In this document: positions 24,503 to 44,500 of the stretch, in pieces | Numbering within the stretch: position 1 is the stretch's first letter | Layout of the letters: every line of letters starts with the position of its first letter | DNA from: Daucus carota subsp. sativus | Lineage: Eukaryota > Streptophyta > Magnoliopsida > Apiales > Apiaceae | Assembly (NCBI RefSeq): GCF_001625215.2 | Contig: NC_030384.2 | Location: 29,314,527-29,378,526 of the forward strand | DNA: 64,000 nucleotides | Reading direction: 5' to 3' | The notes under the pieces: model-generated | What the model was told of the DNA's origin: nothing | The model's input: the letters and a program-made list of their open reading frames with translations, nothing else | Database searches by the model: none | Position numbers and translations under genes: made by a program

Positions 24503-27500
24503 ATGGGGAACTGTGGTACTAGAGAGGAGTCTCCTGTGATTCCTAACGCTCATCATCCAGGTCTTCTTCTTTTGTTTCTCCTTAATTTTTCTAGATCTAG
24601 GGTTTATATGTTTGTTTGTTTGTGTATGTGTAGATTGTTTTTAGTTTGAGTTTCTGATTTGTTGTGGAGTTATGATTAGTGATTTAGCACTGACATCTGC
24701 TTCGAAAGAGCGAATTCGGTTGTGATTTGTGATTTGTTCTTCATTTGAATGTGTTTCTGTGTGTTGACTTTGGTTTTTGATATGTTATGATTACTGATTT
24801 AGCTCCGGTTGCTGGTTCGAGAAAGGAACTTCGGTTATGCGTATGTATATGTGTGTATGAGTGTCGGTTTTAGTTTCTGATTTGGTATGATTAGTACTTT
24901 AGCAGCACCGACATTTGCGGAGAAGAAGGATAGTAGGTTGTGTGGATATGTGTGTTGACTTTAGTTTTTGATATGTTATGATTACTGATTTAGCTCTGGT
25001 AGCTGGTTTGAGGAAGGAAATTCGGTTATGTGTGTTACTTTTAGTTTCTGATTTGACATGATTAGTACTTTAGCAGCACCGACATTTGGGGAGAAGGATA
25101 GTCGGCTGTGTGGATATGTGTGTTGACTTTAGTTTTTGATATGTTTGATTACTGATTTGGCACTGGCAGCTGCTTTGAGAAACGAAATTCAGTTATGTAT
25201 GTTTATGTGGATGTATATGTGTGTATTTTGTGTTAGTTTTAGTTTCTGATTTGCTATGATTAGTACTTTAGCAGCTCCGACATCTGCGGAGATAAGCATA
25301 GTCGTTTGTAGAGATATTTATGTGGATTTGTGTGTGAGACTGTGTATGTGCATTGACTTTAGTTTTTTGATATGTTATAATTACTAATTTGGGCAGCATT
25401 GGCGTCTGTGTTGGAGAAAAAGCATAGTTGGTTGTATAGATATGTATGTCTGGATGTGTGTGCGTGTATGTGTGTTGACTTTAGTTTTTAATGTGTTATA
25501 ATTACTGATTTGGCAGCATCGGCGTCTGTTGCGGAGAAGAAGCACAGTCGTTCTGTTTCAGATCTAAGCGATCCTTCTTCGACGCCGAGGAAAATCTTCA
25601 TTGAGGATTCTAGGAAGAATGCTTTGCTGTATACTCATGTGATTCCGTTTACTCTTTTTGAGCTGGAGACTATTACAAAGAGTTTTCGGTCGGATTATAT
25701 TCTCGGACAGGGTGGGTTTGGTACTGTTTACAAGGGATATATTGATGAGAATCTTAGAGTTGGCCTGAAATCTCTTCCAGTTGCGGTTAAAGTTCTTAAT
25801 AAGGAAGGTCTTCAGGGTCATCGTGAGTGGCTTGTAAGTCTCCAGATCCAGAATTGATATTGCTTACTGTTAGTTTGGTTAATAAATACTGCAATGTAAT
25901 TAATTTTTTGGTTCTTTATAGACAGAGGTCAATTTTCTAGGTGAGCTCAGGCATCCAAATCTTGTTAAGTTGATTGGATATTGCTGCGAGGATGATCATC
26001 GGTTACTAGTGTACGAGTTCATGTTCCGCGGAAGTCTTGAGAATCACCTTTTCCGAAGTATGAACCTTTCTCAATCCCTTGTCATTCTTCCTAACTGCAG
26101 CATTGCGCGTATATTTTAGTAACTGCTTGCTAGCTGTTCCTTTGTTAAAAAAATGTTTCAGTTTTTAAAAGAAATAATTTCTTCATTGCTATGTCATAAT
26201 TTAATTGTCATGTGTTTCATTCCAACAGTCCTACTTAACTAACCAATTATCAAAGATTTGAATTAGTCTCAAAAACTACAGTAAACTGAATCTAGTTATG
26301 CACAAATGTTTCCCATGTAACTAGTCATATGTAATGAAGAGAATAATGTTAAACATAGTTTTAGATTAAATAATATAATGCTCAATAAATTTAACTAGTT
26401 ACTCATTCTTAGTCTTGTATATTATAAATAAAATGTGTGTTTCACTATTTCTCATATGTTACTCTGTGTTCCTTGACATGCATAATTAATCTTAGACTAG
26501 CATATTTGTTTTCAAGTGCCAGTAATTTCCAAGTAAATTAGGAAGCATGTGTAGCAAGAATATAGAAGTACTTCTAATAACTATCGTTTTACAATGTAGA
26601 CCCTTGTTGGTTAAGATGATAGCATCGGAAGCAAATAAGAAACGTGAGAAATGATATTGTAAGAAGTTAGTTATTTTGTCAGGACGCTTACTATAAAAAG
26701 GACCCGCTTTATGGTCAACGGTCAATGTGATTCTGTTACTTAAAATATTGGAGGTATCTATGTAATTAAATTTCTGTTAGCTGCAGAAAGCCTCACATTG
26801 CTATATTTGTCAAACAAATTATCAAGGTAGTTGGATACAGTCTGTTAGCTGCCTTTTTCCACCAACATAATAGCCTGTTTGGGTAATCTACTTAGAAGTT
26901 TTGCAATTACGTCATTTGACCTGCTTGCAGTTGTAGTAACAACTTATTACTTCGAACTGACACTTATGTTGAATTTTCGGATAAATATACTTATTTCACT
27001 ATTTTTAGTTAATATATGGCTTGATAAACAGTAATACTACAATTACTATCATCATCACATGTATAATCTATTATACTTAATAAATTGTAAATTATATATT
27101 ATAAACACTTCAATTATTCAAACATATATCATAACCTACAAGCAAAACTATTACTAATTTTTACTAGTCCTTAAATAACTCTACTTTCATTTCAGAATGG
27201 GCGACAATAATAGAGGCTCAGCTAATTACTACAGTAAATATAATTATATAATATAGGGATCTCCCTCCATGCATAGGCAACATAAGGATCTGTTTGGCTT
27301 GCCTTCAGTTAATTACTTGTTTAGTCAAGACCCCTTTATTTGTCATTATTAGAAGAATTATTATAGGTATACACGTTGAACGAACTGTATATGTGTTCTA
27401 CCCTTTACTTAAATGTTATTCCCATGACTGTTATATGGTCATTGATGTATTATATCTCAATTCTCAGCCATAGTTAATTGCTATTTTAGTATCTATAGGG

Positions 27501-29685
27501 AAGGTCTCAGCATTCTATGTTTGAGTGACTGCTTTATATGAGTATCGTTGTTTGGACAGCATTTGTTGGTAGTTCCCGATTGATGCTCGTTTGTTACCTT
27601 TGTTGCCAAAACGTGATAGGAATGTTCAATGCCCCCTGTGGAGTAATGTAAAGTACATATATAAAAGAATTCACAACCTGCTGGTTTATTGGAATCTGGT
27701 GACTGGTATCATCGACTTATGTTCTATCTTGAAAAATTATCTGTTGTCCTACTATAAAAACTATTTGCTGTCTTTCTATTTAAAAGTGTACTTATTTCAA
27801 TATACTCAAATGTCTACCGCTGTACTTAATATTTGACTGGCTGTTTTTAGTGTCCTTTAAACTATAATGTTAACTCGCCAGAGTGTATGATTTATTTTGA
27901 GAATGACCAGTATTCTTTACTTATCTGGCTGGGAACATTAATCTGTTTTTTAGCCAGCTTGTATTTATGTTAATTTAATGTGAACTTTCTTGAGGTATTC
28001 AGAGGCCACTGTTTCACTATCTTGGTCAACGAGGATGGTTATTGCTCTTGGAGCGGCAAAAGGGCTTGCTTTCCTTCACAATGCTGAGAGACCAGTTATA
28101 TACCGTGATTTCAAAACTTCAAATATTTTGTTGGATTCTGTAAGTCCTGCTGTTGACTTGTTTTATAAGCAAATAGTCTTTTAACTTTTTCAAGCAAACT
28201 CTCCCACTATCATTGTTTTCTATAGTAGGAAAAAATATCAAAGATCTTGCCTGTTTTCTGAACAGGATTATACAGCTAAGCTCTCTGATTTTGGGCTTGC
28301 AAAAGCTGGGCCACAAGGTGATGAAACACATGTATCAACCCGAGTGATGGGTACCTATGGTTATGCTGCCCCCGAGTATGTGATGACTGGTAAGGCCTCT
28401 AACATCTTAGAAAGGATTACTGTATTAACTTTTGAAGATTCATTTTTTCCTACTTGCTGCAGAATTGTTGCTTGCAGATTAGGTATTTCATAGATCATAA
28501 TTAATATAGCAACACGTGTTAGCCATAACATATAATGGCATCAGGAATGCCCTAAATTCTAATGATTAGCTAATTACAGGAAATTTTGAAAAGAAAAGCA
28601 GTTTATGGAAATGAATCCTCTAAGCATTCTCTAATCTTTACTTGAGATCTTAAGGTTTTTTTCTTATTCTCTTCTTCAGCCTTTAATTTTACTCACCAAT
28701 TCCAACTGCAACAATAACCAGTGGTCATTATACTTCTTCGTGTGATGATCTGTGTGCATCTGCCTCAAATTTTTGCCAAACAATTATTTGTCATGCTAGC
28801 ATCACCCAAGACAAAAAGTTCACTCTATCATCTTTTGAGGAAGCCTGCTCTTGACAACCTTATTTGTAAAAATTAACAAACTTTGTTATTTTTTGTCTCA
28901 AGTTAAAGCAAGGTTTCTCCAAGTTCGCTAGACAAAATTAAGGCAAGATTTTAGGATACTTTTGGGAACTTTGTGCTAGAGAATTATAGGAAAATGGTTC
29001 AGGTATGCATAATAGATCAGAGATGACTGTGTGACAATGGATGAGTAATGATGGTGTTATTATAAACCAGAAAGCACAAATGTTTTGTTTGTTCATTCAT
29101 TTTGTGTATTACTCATGAGATATATCATATGATTGAAAGCTGTCCCTCTTATTGGCTCCACACTACTGAAACAACCTCCACATGATGTGAACAGGACATC
29201 TAACTGCCAGGAGTGATGTCTACAGCTTTGGAGTTGTTCTTTTGGAATTGTTAACAGGAAGGAGGTCTGTGGACAAAACACGGCCAAGCAAGGAGCAGAG
29301 CTTAGTCGATTGGGCCCGACCAAAATTAAATGACAAGAAAAAGTTGCTGCAGATTTTAGACCCTAGATTAGAAAATCAGTATTCAGCCAAGGCAGTGCAA
29401 AAAGCTTGTAGCCTTGCTTACTATTGCCTAAGCCAGAACCCAAAAGCAAGACCTTTAATGAGTGATGTGGTTGAGACGCTAGAGCCTCTGCAAAGCAGTA
29501 ATGTGAAAGAACTTTCACCATCAGTCCCACCTATGATGGGAGCTGGCGGTTCCTTTGCCATGGGTGGGTTTTCTGAGTACAGGATGCATCATAGATTTGC
29601 TGGCACAGTAGGTGCACCTGCTGGTTTTCGGTCTCCAAACCCCAACTGTTCTCCAGGCGGCCCTGCAGCATGTAGGGTTAGATAA
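24503..29685 (+). CDS. PBL8: Receptor-like cytoplasmic kinase, PBL8-like (RLCK subfamily VII)
   Basis: Six exons join in frame: 24503-24560, 25517-25833, 25922-26057, 28003-28139, 28266-28389 and 29195-29685, giving 420 residues. The start MGNC offers Gly2 for myristoylation and Cys4 for palmitoylation, so plasma-membrane attachment is expected. The kinase domain shows the glycine loop GQGGFG (83-88), VAVK lysine 111, catalytic Asp206 in YRDFK, DFG at 224-226 and APE at 251-253. Arg precedes Asp206, making it an RD kinase. The C-terminus ends [15 protein letters not shown], which I recall from Arabidopsis At5g01020 (PBL8). Members of this subfamily relay signals from receptor kinases; the specific receptor is not known here. 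Intron 1 has an unusual repeated structure described separately. Intron 3 is about 1.9 kb. Confidence 0.93.
24660..25516 (+). repeat. Tandem degenerate copies of the intron 1 end and exon 2 start
   Basis: The sequence around the true acceptor (GACTTTAGTTTTTAATGTG, then TTGGCAG before exon 2 at 25517) recurs in degenerate form through intron 1. The clearest acceptor-like sites end at 24905, 25076, 25274 and 25396, each followed by exon 2-like sequence (such as GACATTTGCGGAGAAG and GAAAAAGCATAG). Weaker copies lie near 24677, 24793, 24990 and 25160. Two alternating unit types are visible. The closest copies are 120-122 bp apart. Confidence 0.8.
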
Positions 29686-29939
29686 GAGACTGTCGATACT
29701 TTTGTACTATATCAGTGTTTTATTTTGTTTTGTTTTTCACTCTTGAGGATGAGTAGTTTGTTGGCTGCTTTACGCTTGATGTACATGGTAACTGTGTTTC
29801 AAGCCTGTACCAAATGATGTTTTAGTTTTATGAAAATGCTTGTCAGCACCAATATCGCTCTGATGATGAATTATGCATTCTAGGCGCATGTCACATAGTT
29901 AATTCACTCTGTTCAATTGGTTTGGGGTGGTTTGCTTCG

Positions 29940-31394
29940 TACTCAATGAACTGAGTTGGTTTTTAAGCCGATTTGACTCGGTAAAAACTCGGCTGGAGCT
30001 CGAACAACCAATAATGTTCGACAAGCTTAACAAGTCGAATCGAAATTTTTAGTTGTTTGACTTGATTTGACTCGACTCGACTTGTTAAAAAATTACTCGA
30101 TAAAGAATATACATTAGAAAAAGAAATTAATTGACCAACTCGGTTCTGCTCGACTCGGATCGGTTCGTTAAAACCTTGAACCTAATTTGGTTTTTAACGA
30201 ACTCGCGTTCAAACCGGAAAAAAAAAATCGATAAGTTTATCGAGTTTGGCTAGACTTGTTTAAAAAGAAATTCGATTCGAACTCGAACTCGGTAAAACTT
30301 GACTCGTTTCGGTTCATTCACAACCCTCTAGTCATTATCCACCACATTATTATTACTGGGAATTTAGACAAGCTTTACTCCACCAATCAATTAGTAATTT
30401 TCTTATATTTAAACCCGAACCTTGCCCGCATCCAGACTAATCAATCATTTATATCCATTTGTCAGCTCCATTGACGGCCAGTTATGAGCTCCATTGCAGC
30501 TCAACTAGTAAGCGTGCAATTAGTTTCTTGCTCAATTTCTGCTGTCTGCAGATAATTTCTCCAATCCTCATCTCCTACAGTTCGCCTACCTCTTTGACTA
30601 TTACAGCATGACAGAAATCATTATAATAGCTACCTTGTTAGCAACTCTAGCGCCATTTCACAATTGTTAAGCACATTACTGTTGTTATCTTTGCCCACCA
30701 TTTCTGAAATTGTTATCTATCCGTCACCACCGTCATCTTCCTGGACAAATCACACAGAAGTCCTCCATTACTGTCATCTTTGCCCATCTTTGCGCTGCTG
30801 AAATGTTTTTTTTGAAGTTTCATGACGGTACATTTTTATATAGGGTGCACGTAGAATTTTACCCCTCCTATCCAACTGCTCATAAACTTTTGTGCTCAAA
30901 CATGAATATAAAGGAAATCGTTAGAAACACCGACGTACTCTGTCTCCTGACAATGACATTCAACAAAGGCGTTGGCAGCGTTGTAACAATTGTTCGAGGT
31001 CAATGCATACTTCCATCGAGTTACATGCTTAAGCTTCAAAATAAATAAATGCAGAACAATTATGCAGGTAAAAAGATCCCTCTCTGATAGACAAGTCTGA
31101 GGCTAGTTATAATACTTATTAAGTTGAATTGTCAAACCTATTGATAGGCATATATATTATAGTGTATCTGCTAACAAGTCAATGTTGTGGCCCTGATATA
31201 ATAAACCTAAATAAAGCAACTTTCAATATTTCTCTAACCCCATCTCAAAAGGGATCTAGGTAAACAAACAAACAACATTTGAAGCAAATTATCTCTATGC
31301 AAAAATCTCTACTGTAAGTATCTTGAACATCTATCTCTTGGTGCTCACAACTAATCCGAGTATGGCAGCGTCAAATGTTTTCACTCATGATATA
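29940..31394. other. Gene-free stretch with CTCGACTCG-type repeat
   Basis: About 29940-30330 is rich in ACTCG, GACTTG and TCGGTT motifs in both orientations, a decayed dispersed repeat. The rest, including a 112-residue open frame at 30710-31048, has no recognisable protein content. This space separates the convergent ends of the PBL8-like kinase and PECT1. Confidence 0.5.
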
Positions 31395-37375
<5,981 letters not shown>

Positions 37376-38017
37376 TTACTTTTTGCATTTATGCCACATT
37401 GGGAGAAACTAGAATTTTGTAGGTGTGAGTATTGGAAATTATGATTTGACTCGAGGGATTTGTTAAAAAAGATTTGGAATTGTGTAGATGGATTTATGTA
37501 TTTTTCTTATTTACCTATACATCCGAAGTAATTTTATATTCATTTAACTTTAGTCATTTTAATTTTAGCCTAGACACCCCCCCCCCCCCTCCCTCCCAAA
37601 CCCTAGCTATTAAAGATTTTTTGAGGAAGCCTTTATCGTATCGATGGAAAGTCCCAATTCTACGAGAGTTGGTTTGCTTTATTTTGATGTGTTTTGATAT
37701 TCTAATCATAATCAATTTATCTTTAATAACATTAACAAAATTATTAAGTAATAGAAAATAATAATATATTAATATTAAAAAAATTAGATTAGTGAATAAT
37801 AGTGATCCAAATTTTGATTAGATCAGTATTATTCGCTGATCCAAATTTGTATTATTTTTTAGTTCACGGTTGAAGTGGTTTGGGACAAAACTGCTTTGAA
37901 TCATGGTGAAGTGATTTTCACTTTAATCAGTTGCTCACTGCCGTCGTTAAAATAAAACAATACCAAGCAGCTGTTTCTATCTTTAGGATATGTGTACTCT
38001 GAGAATTCTGGTTGATA

Positions 38018-38352
38018 TAGGTTGTATTCACTCGGATAAAATGAAATACGAGAGAATGGAATGAAAATATATGAACAAGTTTTGTGGAGAAAGAAAAAAG
38101 AATGAGGTAATAATGATTAAATTTGAGTGAGTTAAAACTTTTCAAGAATAAGAAGAAGATAGGAAAAGATGATGAACAAATGGAATGAACATTCCTTTTA
38201 AAACATGTGGACTAGATTTTTTAATTAAAATAGTTAGAATGGAATGAGTGAAGGAATGAAAATCATAAACAATTTCACTCATCACTCATAATTATAATAC
38301 AAATTTCATTACTTGTCACCTCATTTTATTTCATCCAAGTGAACACAGCCTT
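38018..38352. mobile_element. Inverted-repeat MITE of the TTCACTTGGAT type
   Basis: The left end GGTTGTATTCACTCGGATAAA and the reverse complement of the right end GGCTGTGTTCACTTGGATGAAA form inverted repeats of more than 20 bp. The interior is AT-rich and non-coding. The target duplication is not clear. A related left end occurs at about 6900. Confidence 0.7.
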
Positions 38353-38923
38353 AGTATTGCCAATAACTGTTGTTGTCACTCCGATCAACTCGACTAATGT
38401 GTGTGCACTCTTATGAGGTACAGATGGATTTCGGAACAGCAAATGTCTACAACTCACACCATGCAGCCAGGAAGGCTAGTCAGGTGTTGCAGACTGTTTC
38501 AAGTGACCTAATGCACCTCCGGAGAGCAGGGAAGTTTTCCTGGAATATTCAGTGGCATGGCAAAATTTAACAATAATAATGGAAAATCAGTACATCTTCA
38601 GAAGATCTGCTATATCACTGGAACCACTCAAAGCCACAATATTGTGGCTGTTTAGGAAGCGGTGCTTCCGGCTTCTTAGCCGATTTCTACTTTTCAAAAC
38701 CCATTTGTGTAAAAAGTCAAAAGCACTTATAAGAAGTTAAGAATACTGGTTTTTGTTTCAGAACTTCTACTTCTTTCCTAAACAGTTTAATCACTTATAA
38801 GTCTTAATTTACTTCTCAATTCTAGTCAACTTCTTTACTTTAAGCAAGAAACACTTGTTTGAAGCTATTCCAAACGGCTTAACTGAAACAAAATACCAGC
38901 TTCTTATGTCTTTCTTATAGAAC

Positions 38924-39861
38924 CTGCACCCAGAGATGTTGAGCCAACAATCTAATTAACTGGCTAAGATTCATCGATCCATCATCTTCTTCAATCTCTT
39001 CCATATCAGGTTGAGAGCACTGCCCTTCCTCTCTTAGTTTTGCCACTTTATTTTCTTCAGTTTTTGTTTGAGTTGCCACAGCCAGCCAGTTTTGCTCTAC
39101 GAGGGCTAAGTTGTTGGAAACAAATGTCGATCCCAAAGACACTCGGGTACTAGGTTCCCCAGCCGCATCAAGGTTTAGGAACCCCGAGATAATGCAATTG
39201 CAATATTGCTGGTAAGATGAAAGAGTAATTTATAGTGTTCGTATATTCCTCTAAGTTTCAACCCAAGACATAAACAAAGACAATACATATAACAAATTTG
39301 GTTTACAAGATCCCTCTTGCAATTGCAAAATTAAAGCATCCTCACCAGATGGATCAGACCTGTCATATTGCACTAGGGAGCCCATCAACCAGCTTTGGCA
39401 TTAAAGCATCAGTCACGTCAATCCATAGATCGATGCTTAGCCATGACTCCCGGTTATGCCTCCTGGGAACTGCTGTTGTCCTCAACACTTCTGTGAACAA
39501 CCTCTGTTCCACATCTCTTCTTGCATCCATCTGACAAAAGAACATTCTAGAAAGTTAGACCAAGTCATTTAATATTCTAGAATGTCATTGTAGTGTCCTG
39601 CCCTCTTTCACATTCTCATCTAGTACTGTTACTGAAAGAAGTTCACAGTGCACTTAGATGTTTTAATTTCTCATGCATAAATGATAAAACAGACATTATT
39701 AAAGCTCAGAAGAGTGGACGTACCTGACATTCTCTCGGACAACCCAAGGGAGCGGCACACATCAGCAGTTTGCTGATGACGAGAAACAATTGGAATAATT
39801 TGGATAAAACTTCCTGATCATAATCGAAGAATACAATTGCAACCCTTTCCTTATCTGCTCC
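38924..39861 (-). pseudogene. Unrecognised coding-like exons between PECT1 and GAUT7
   Basis: Three minus-strand segments look like exons. Segment A (39861-39724, 46 codons, VAIVFFDYDQEVLSKLFQ) and segment C (39208-38924, 95 codons, including NLALVEQNWLAVATQTK and an acidic MEEIEEDDGS) have plausible GT-AG borders and no internal stop. Segment B (39530 down to about 39290) reads MDARRDVEQRLFTEVLRTT in frame with A. It then meets a stop, while a different frame continues openly through LVQYDRSDPSGEDALILQ. That pattern suggests a frameshift and hence a decaying gene, or exons I have mis-joined. I do not recognise the protein. A plus-strand open stretch at about 38420-38568 is also unexplained. 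Confidence 0.35.
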
Positions 39862-39869
39862 CTAGAACA

Positions 39870-41593
39870 TCCAAAGCTGGATTTGACTGCATACAACAAA
39901 TAAACAAATCTGAAGCATAAAAATAACTTGATCAAAGTAAACAATCAGATAACAATAATGAAAGAAAGAGTGCTTATGTACAATATTCTTTTATCCTTCA
40001 AGAAGCAAAATATGCTCAAATACTCAATGCAGCGTATCAAGAGAAACAGCTCCGCGCAACATAAATAACGCAATACAGCATTATCAAACATAAATAACAT
40101 ATCCTTTTTAAATTCGACTTCAATCTCTATCTTTTAATTTAATAAATGTATATAGACACTATATAAGTTTTGTTTTAAAATTTTCTTTCTTGTATAAATC
40201 TAAAATGAGATTCAAATTCTATCAAACGGTGTTATCGATTACAAATATAATGTTTTTGTATAGTATCAACTATTTTATTCTCGAATCACAATTTACACTT
40301 CATCCGCATCATCCCAATCTACAGACAGCTCTTTGAGCAACCCCTAGCAAATGAGTGTCAACTTTGTCCCATAATAAGAAGTTATAATTTTTTTTTAACT
40401 TTTACATCATTTTTTTAGTTCATGTTCAAGAGATAACCATTGGACAGAGAATCCATAAAACCCTTACCTTATTTCTAGTATTAGTTAGGATCTGCATCAG
40501 AACTGCACATGAAAAAAAATGTCTTATTTTGGTATTATATTTTGAATTACTTCTGAACACACAACAACGATGCAAAAAAAACATGTATTTAGATAGAGAT
40601 CCTGAAAAATATAAGGTTCTGCCTATTTTAAACATTGGTTCTCTCTTCAGCGTGACCCTTTTATCATCCATTTTTTCAGAAAACACTCCGACAATTGACT
40701 CATAGACATCAATTTGTATTCACACTATTTATTTCATGATGGAACTACGGCCACGAATGAAATTAACACCCTATTTTATAAGATGCAAACTTTTAACACC
40801 TCAAAGTTGGCACCTGTGCCACATCATTTGACACCCATAAGCATCCCACAACTCCAATAGAATGCAAACAATGGTGTCATGCTATGAGGCAATTGCACAC
40901 TTGTTGGAGTTGCTCATATGCAGGCTATATTCATTGTGATAAGTGTACTGCATGCAGTAATCGAGTTGGTGATCCATTATATTGAGGTACAGGAATGAAA
41001 AGATCACTACAGATCCACAGTTTTGAACAGGGCAAATTATAATTAAAACAACAAAAGAATGCTTAAATGTATAATCCATAATATCAGAATCAGTGTAATT
41101 ACAAATGGAATTTCAAAGCAGCTGGTTCAAAACTGCAATAATTTGCTATGTAACAGGCTGGTACATATCTCAGATTTGCCACAGAAACAAATAACTTAGC
41201 TCTTCACCAGACAATCATTTACACCAAGAATGGCCTATTGTGCACACAAACTAATGGATGCACTTTCTCCCTATGCCAGAGGAATTGTAACAACTCCCTC
41301 AATGATCTTCCTGTATAACAGTTGAAAGCACATCAACCAAAAAAACGTCTGCCAGATTGCTGAACATAGCCAATCATCATGCCTTGATAGATAGTAGTCA
41401 TATTCTGTTCATCTTATTAAATCTAAAAAAATAGACCAACAGACTATAAATACACAAGGCCTACCACTAGCAATTTCTTAACCTTCACAAACTCTTCCCA
41501 GGCTCAAAACTTTCTGCATCCTGAAGCGAATAATGTGTATGCTGGGATACTACACTTCATTTCGATGTCAGCCAATTAAAAGGATTATGATCT
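39870..41593. other. Gene-free stretch downstream of GAUT7
   Basis: AT-rich sequence with no supported coding exon. The region from about 41100 to 41593 is probably GAUT7 3' UTR and flank. The open frames at 40426-40686 and 40882-41079 have no recognisable content. Confidence 0.5.
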
Positions 41594-44500
41594 TTACGGG
41601 TTCACATTGCAGTCACTCAAGAAACGATGTTCTCGATTCAAATATGTCCTCCAGAAGGTTTTATATTTTTGAATGCCAAGCTCAAGCCAGGGCTTCCTGT
41701 TCCCATTAAAGTGCAACACTGCCGCATTTCTAACAGTTTCAGGAGCCAGACTATATGTATGACCCAGTCCTGGTAAGACCCAGTCATCATCTAGGGTATG
41801 AACCATTCCTTGAAAGGTAAGCAAGCTTGAAAACACTGTAGCAGTTTTAAAACGTCCTCTATCCCTGTCAAGCTGTTGTCCAAAAATACGAATAGGGTAA
41901 ATACCAGGACAAGTGTACAAGCAAATAAGCAATTGATAAAATATTGGGGCAGCCATTGACCTATTAAAACTAGTCTTTAGTTAACATTTTTGAGATAATC
42001 TTTAGTTAATTCAGTAACTGAAGGACTAATAAATAAAGTCTGGAAGTCATGACACAGATAACTCAAAGTAATATCAAACCACTGGCAATTCTTCACAAGT
42101 ACAAGGAAAATTCAAGGTAAGAAGATCCCTCCATCAAAGGGGACTCAACTTGATGTTTTAATTAAAAGGACAATACACTGATAAAAATTATCAGAAACAC
42201 AATGACAAAAATAGGAAAAAGGTCAAATTACATTACATAAAGTAAAAGTCTGCAAATAAAAATAATAATAATAATAAATCGGCAATGGTGTTTATATATT
42301 TTAATTATCTGTGTGGGTATTCATGCATGTGTGTGCATCTTCTTCGATGAGTTCCAACAAGTTTAGTTAAGATGGCAACCACTCAAGAAGTCACTGTTAA
42401 TACCTTGTTAATTTTAGAAGTGTTCACTAAACAAAAGAAGAGACATGTATTAGCTTCTACAAATATACATGTAAGCAAATGAAGGTATCCCCAGTTGCAG
42501 CCTAGATTACAGATTTCATAGCATAACCATTATAATCGGAAAAAAATGAGAAGGGTCTTAAACAAGCTACCACTCACCTCTTGCACCAATCGCTTATAGG
42601 TTTCGGTAACAGCTTGATCTCTCCACCTGACTAGATCAATAACATTGAATCCAGACAACCACGCACAAGTATTTCCGTCAAAGTTCTTTCCAAAATTGTA
42701 ATTTATCTGACCCAGCCTCAAACTGCAGAACTGAAGTGCACTAATAACTTTTCCATCCATGTCAAGGCTCCATAGGGCAGATAAATCACGTTGAACAACT
42801 AGATCATCATCCAAAACCACAACTTTTTTTAAAGTGTGAAATATCTTTGGAAGCACATAGTGGGAATTTGAAAAAAGAGACATGTAGTCTGTAACGATTT
42901 GGCTCTTGGATGGTTTACTGGCATCATGGAAAGATATACGGAATTCTTCAGGTAATGATAACTGCAAAAGGGATCCCTTCTCTTGGGTGTTTATTTCAAG
43001 ATCTTCAATATTAAGAACCTGTACTGTAGCTTCCCGGAATGTATTACTAAAGAACCAAACTTTCATGGCAAAATAATTCTGTTTATCAGTCAGCACATGA
43101 AAAACTTGATTCCCGCTTTCCTGAAATTTAAGCAAAACCCGTAAGTGCAATCAACAGTAAATTATCAAATGCAAAGTGGTGTTAGAAAAAACATACCTTT
43201 GCGTGCATTACAGTTGAGTTGACCACAACAGAAGATGCAAGTATGTTATTGGAGAATATGACATAGTGCTGCAGATCTGGGTTCATATATTTTTCCGAGA
43301 GTGACTGTTCCATATAAAGTGAAGGAGATTTAAAATACTCAACAGTTAATCGCATTGACAAACAGTGGAGACTTTTGGGCATTGTTAGGACAGCAAGTTG
43401 GTAAAGGAAAGCACTCTGCTTTGCATGAAAGTTGGCTTCATCCTCAGTAAGATCAACTAGTTGCCTGAACTTCTTGTCAACGTTATTGCAATCCACCGGA
43501 TATGATTTTGCTCTAGCTATTACATCATCCATATTCTGAAGTTTCTTTTTCATACTGAAACAACATGGAAATTTTAAGTCAAAAGCTTATCATGGCACCA
43601 GTAAGTACCAGCAATAACTTCAGCATCCATGCAAGGTGTGTACACAATATTGTACGCTCTAAAATTTAAAAGGCAAAATTGACTCATAAGAAGCAGAATT
43701 GTTCTGACTTGCCAAAATACAGACATACAGTGTATCATCTTCAACTCTGATACTTCACCATCAATATTTTCTTAAAAGATAAAGTCTACAACTTTTTCTA
43801 AACTCTAGATATCTTAACATGCATCAATTTTACATGGATAATCCGATATGGCTATTAAATTTTGAAGACGAAGGCAAATCGCCAAATCCGATCTATACCC
43901 AAACCACCAGGACGAGAGAATCTGTTTCTGACCCTTCCTGTTTACCCAAGTATCTGTATCTAGATCATTTAGGCTACTGGGGCAGTTTGGGGGTATTAGG
44001 CTGTCCTGCTGTAATTTATACACTTTCGTATTTTAATCAATAAACATATAGATCATGCAGGGATTGAGAGTTCATACAAAGCACGGAGGATGATACTTAA
44101 ACTTACTGAGATGGAAGATCAACATCTGTCGATGTTTCACTCAGAACACGCTCGTATTCTTGAATATTTTGTTTCATTTCAAGAGAGAGCTTGTCAAGAG
44201 CTGGAAGTTTTGCAATACTTGGATAGTAAGCTCTCGCCACGTATAGCTGGTCCTTCATTCTCTTCACAACAAGATCTTTTACTTTCTCCTTGTGTTCTAT
44301 CCGCCATAGACAGTAACTACCGTATTTTAATGCACATAATTGTTCGCTCTCAGTAGTTCCTTCCGAATTTTTGGCAACTTCATTTCTACCACTTTGTCTT
44401 AAAATCTGTAACAAATTTATAGTAAAAAAGAAAAGTTAGAGAGGAGGTTATTAGAAAGAGCTGATAAGCAAAAGTGGCAAACCACTTTAAATGCACATAC

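Noticed and set aside
30710..31048. 112-residue plus-strand open frame
   Set aside because: It has no recognisable domain, an unusual mixed composition and no exon context, and lies in repeat-derived sequence between convergent genes.
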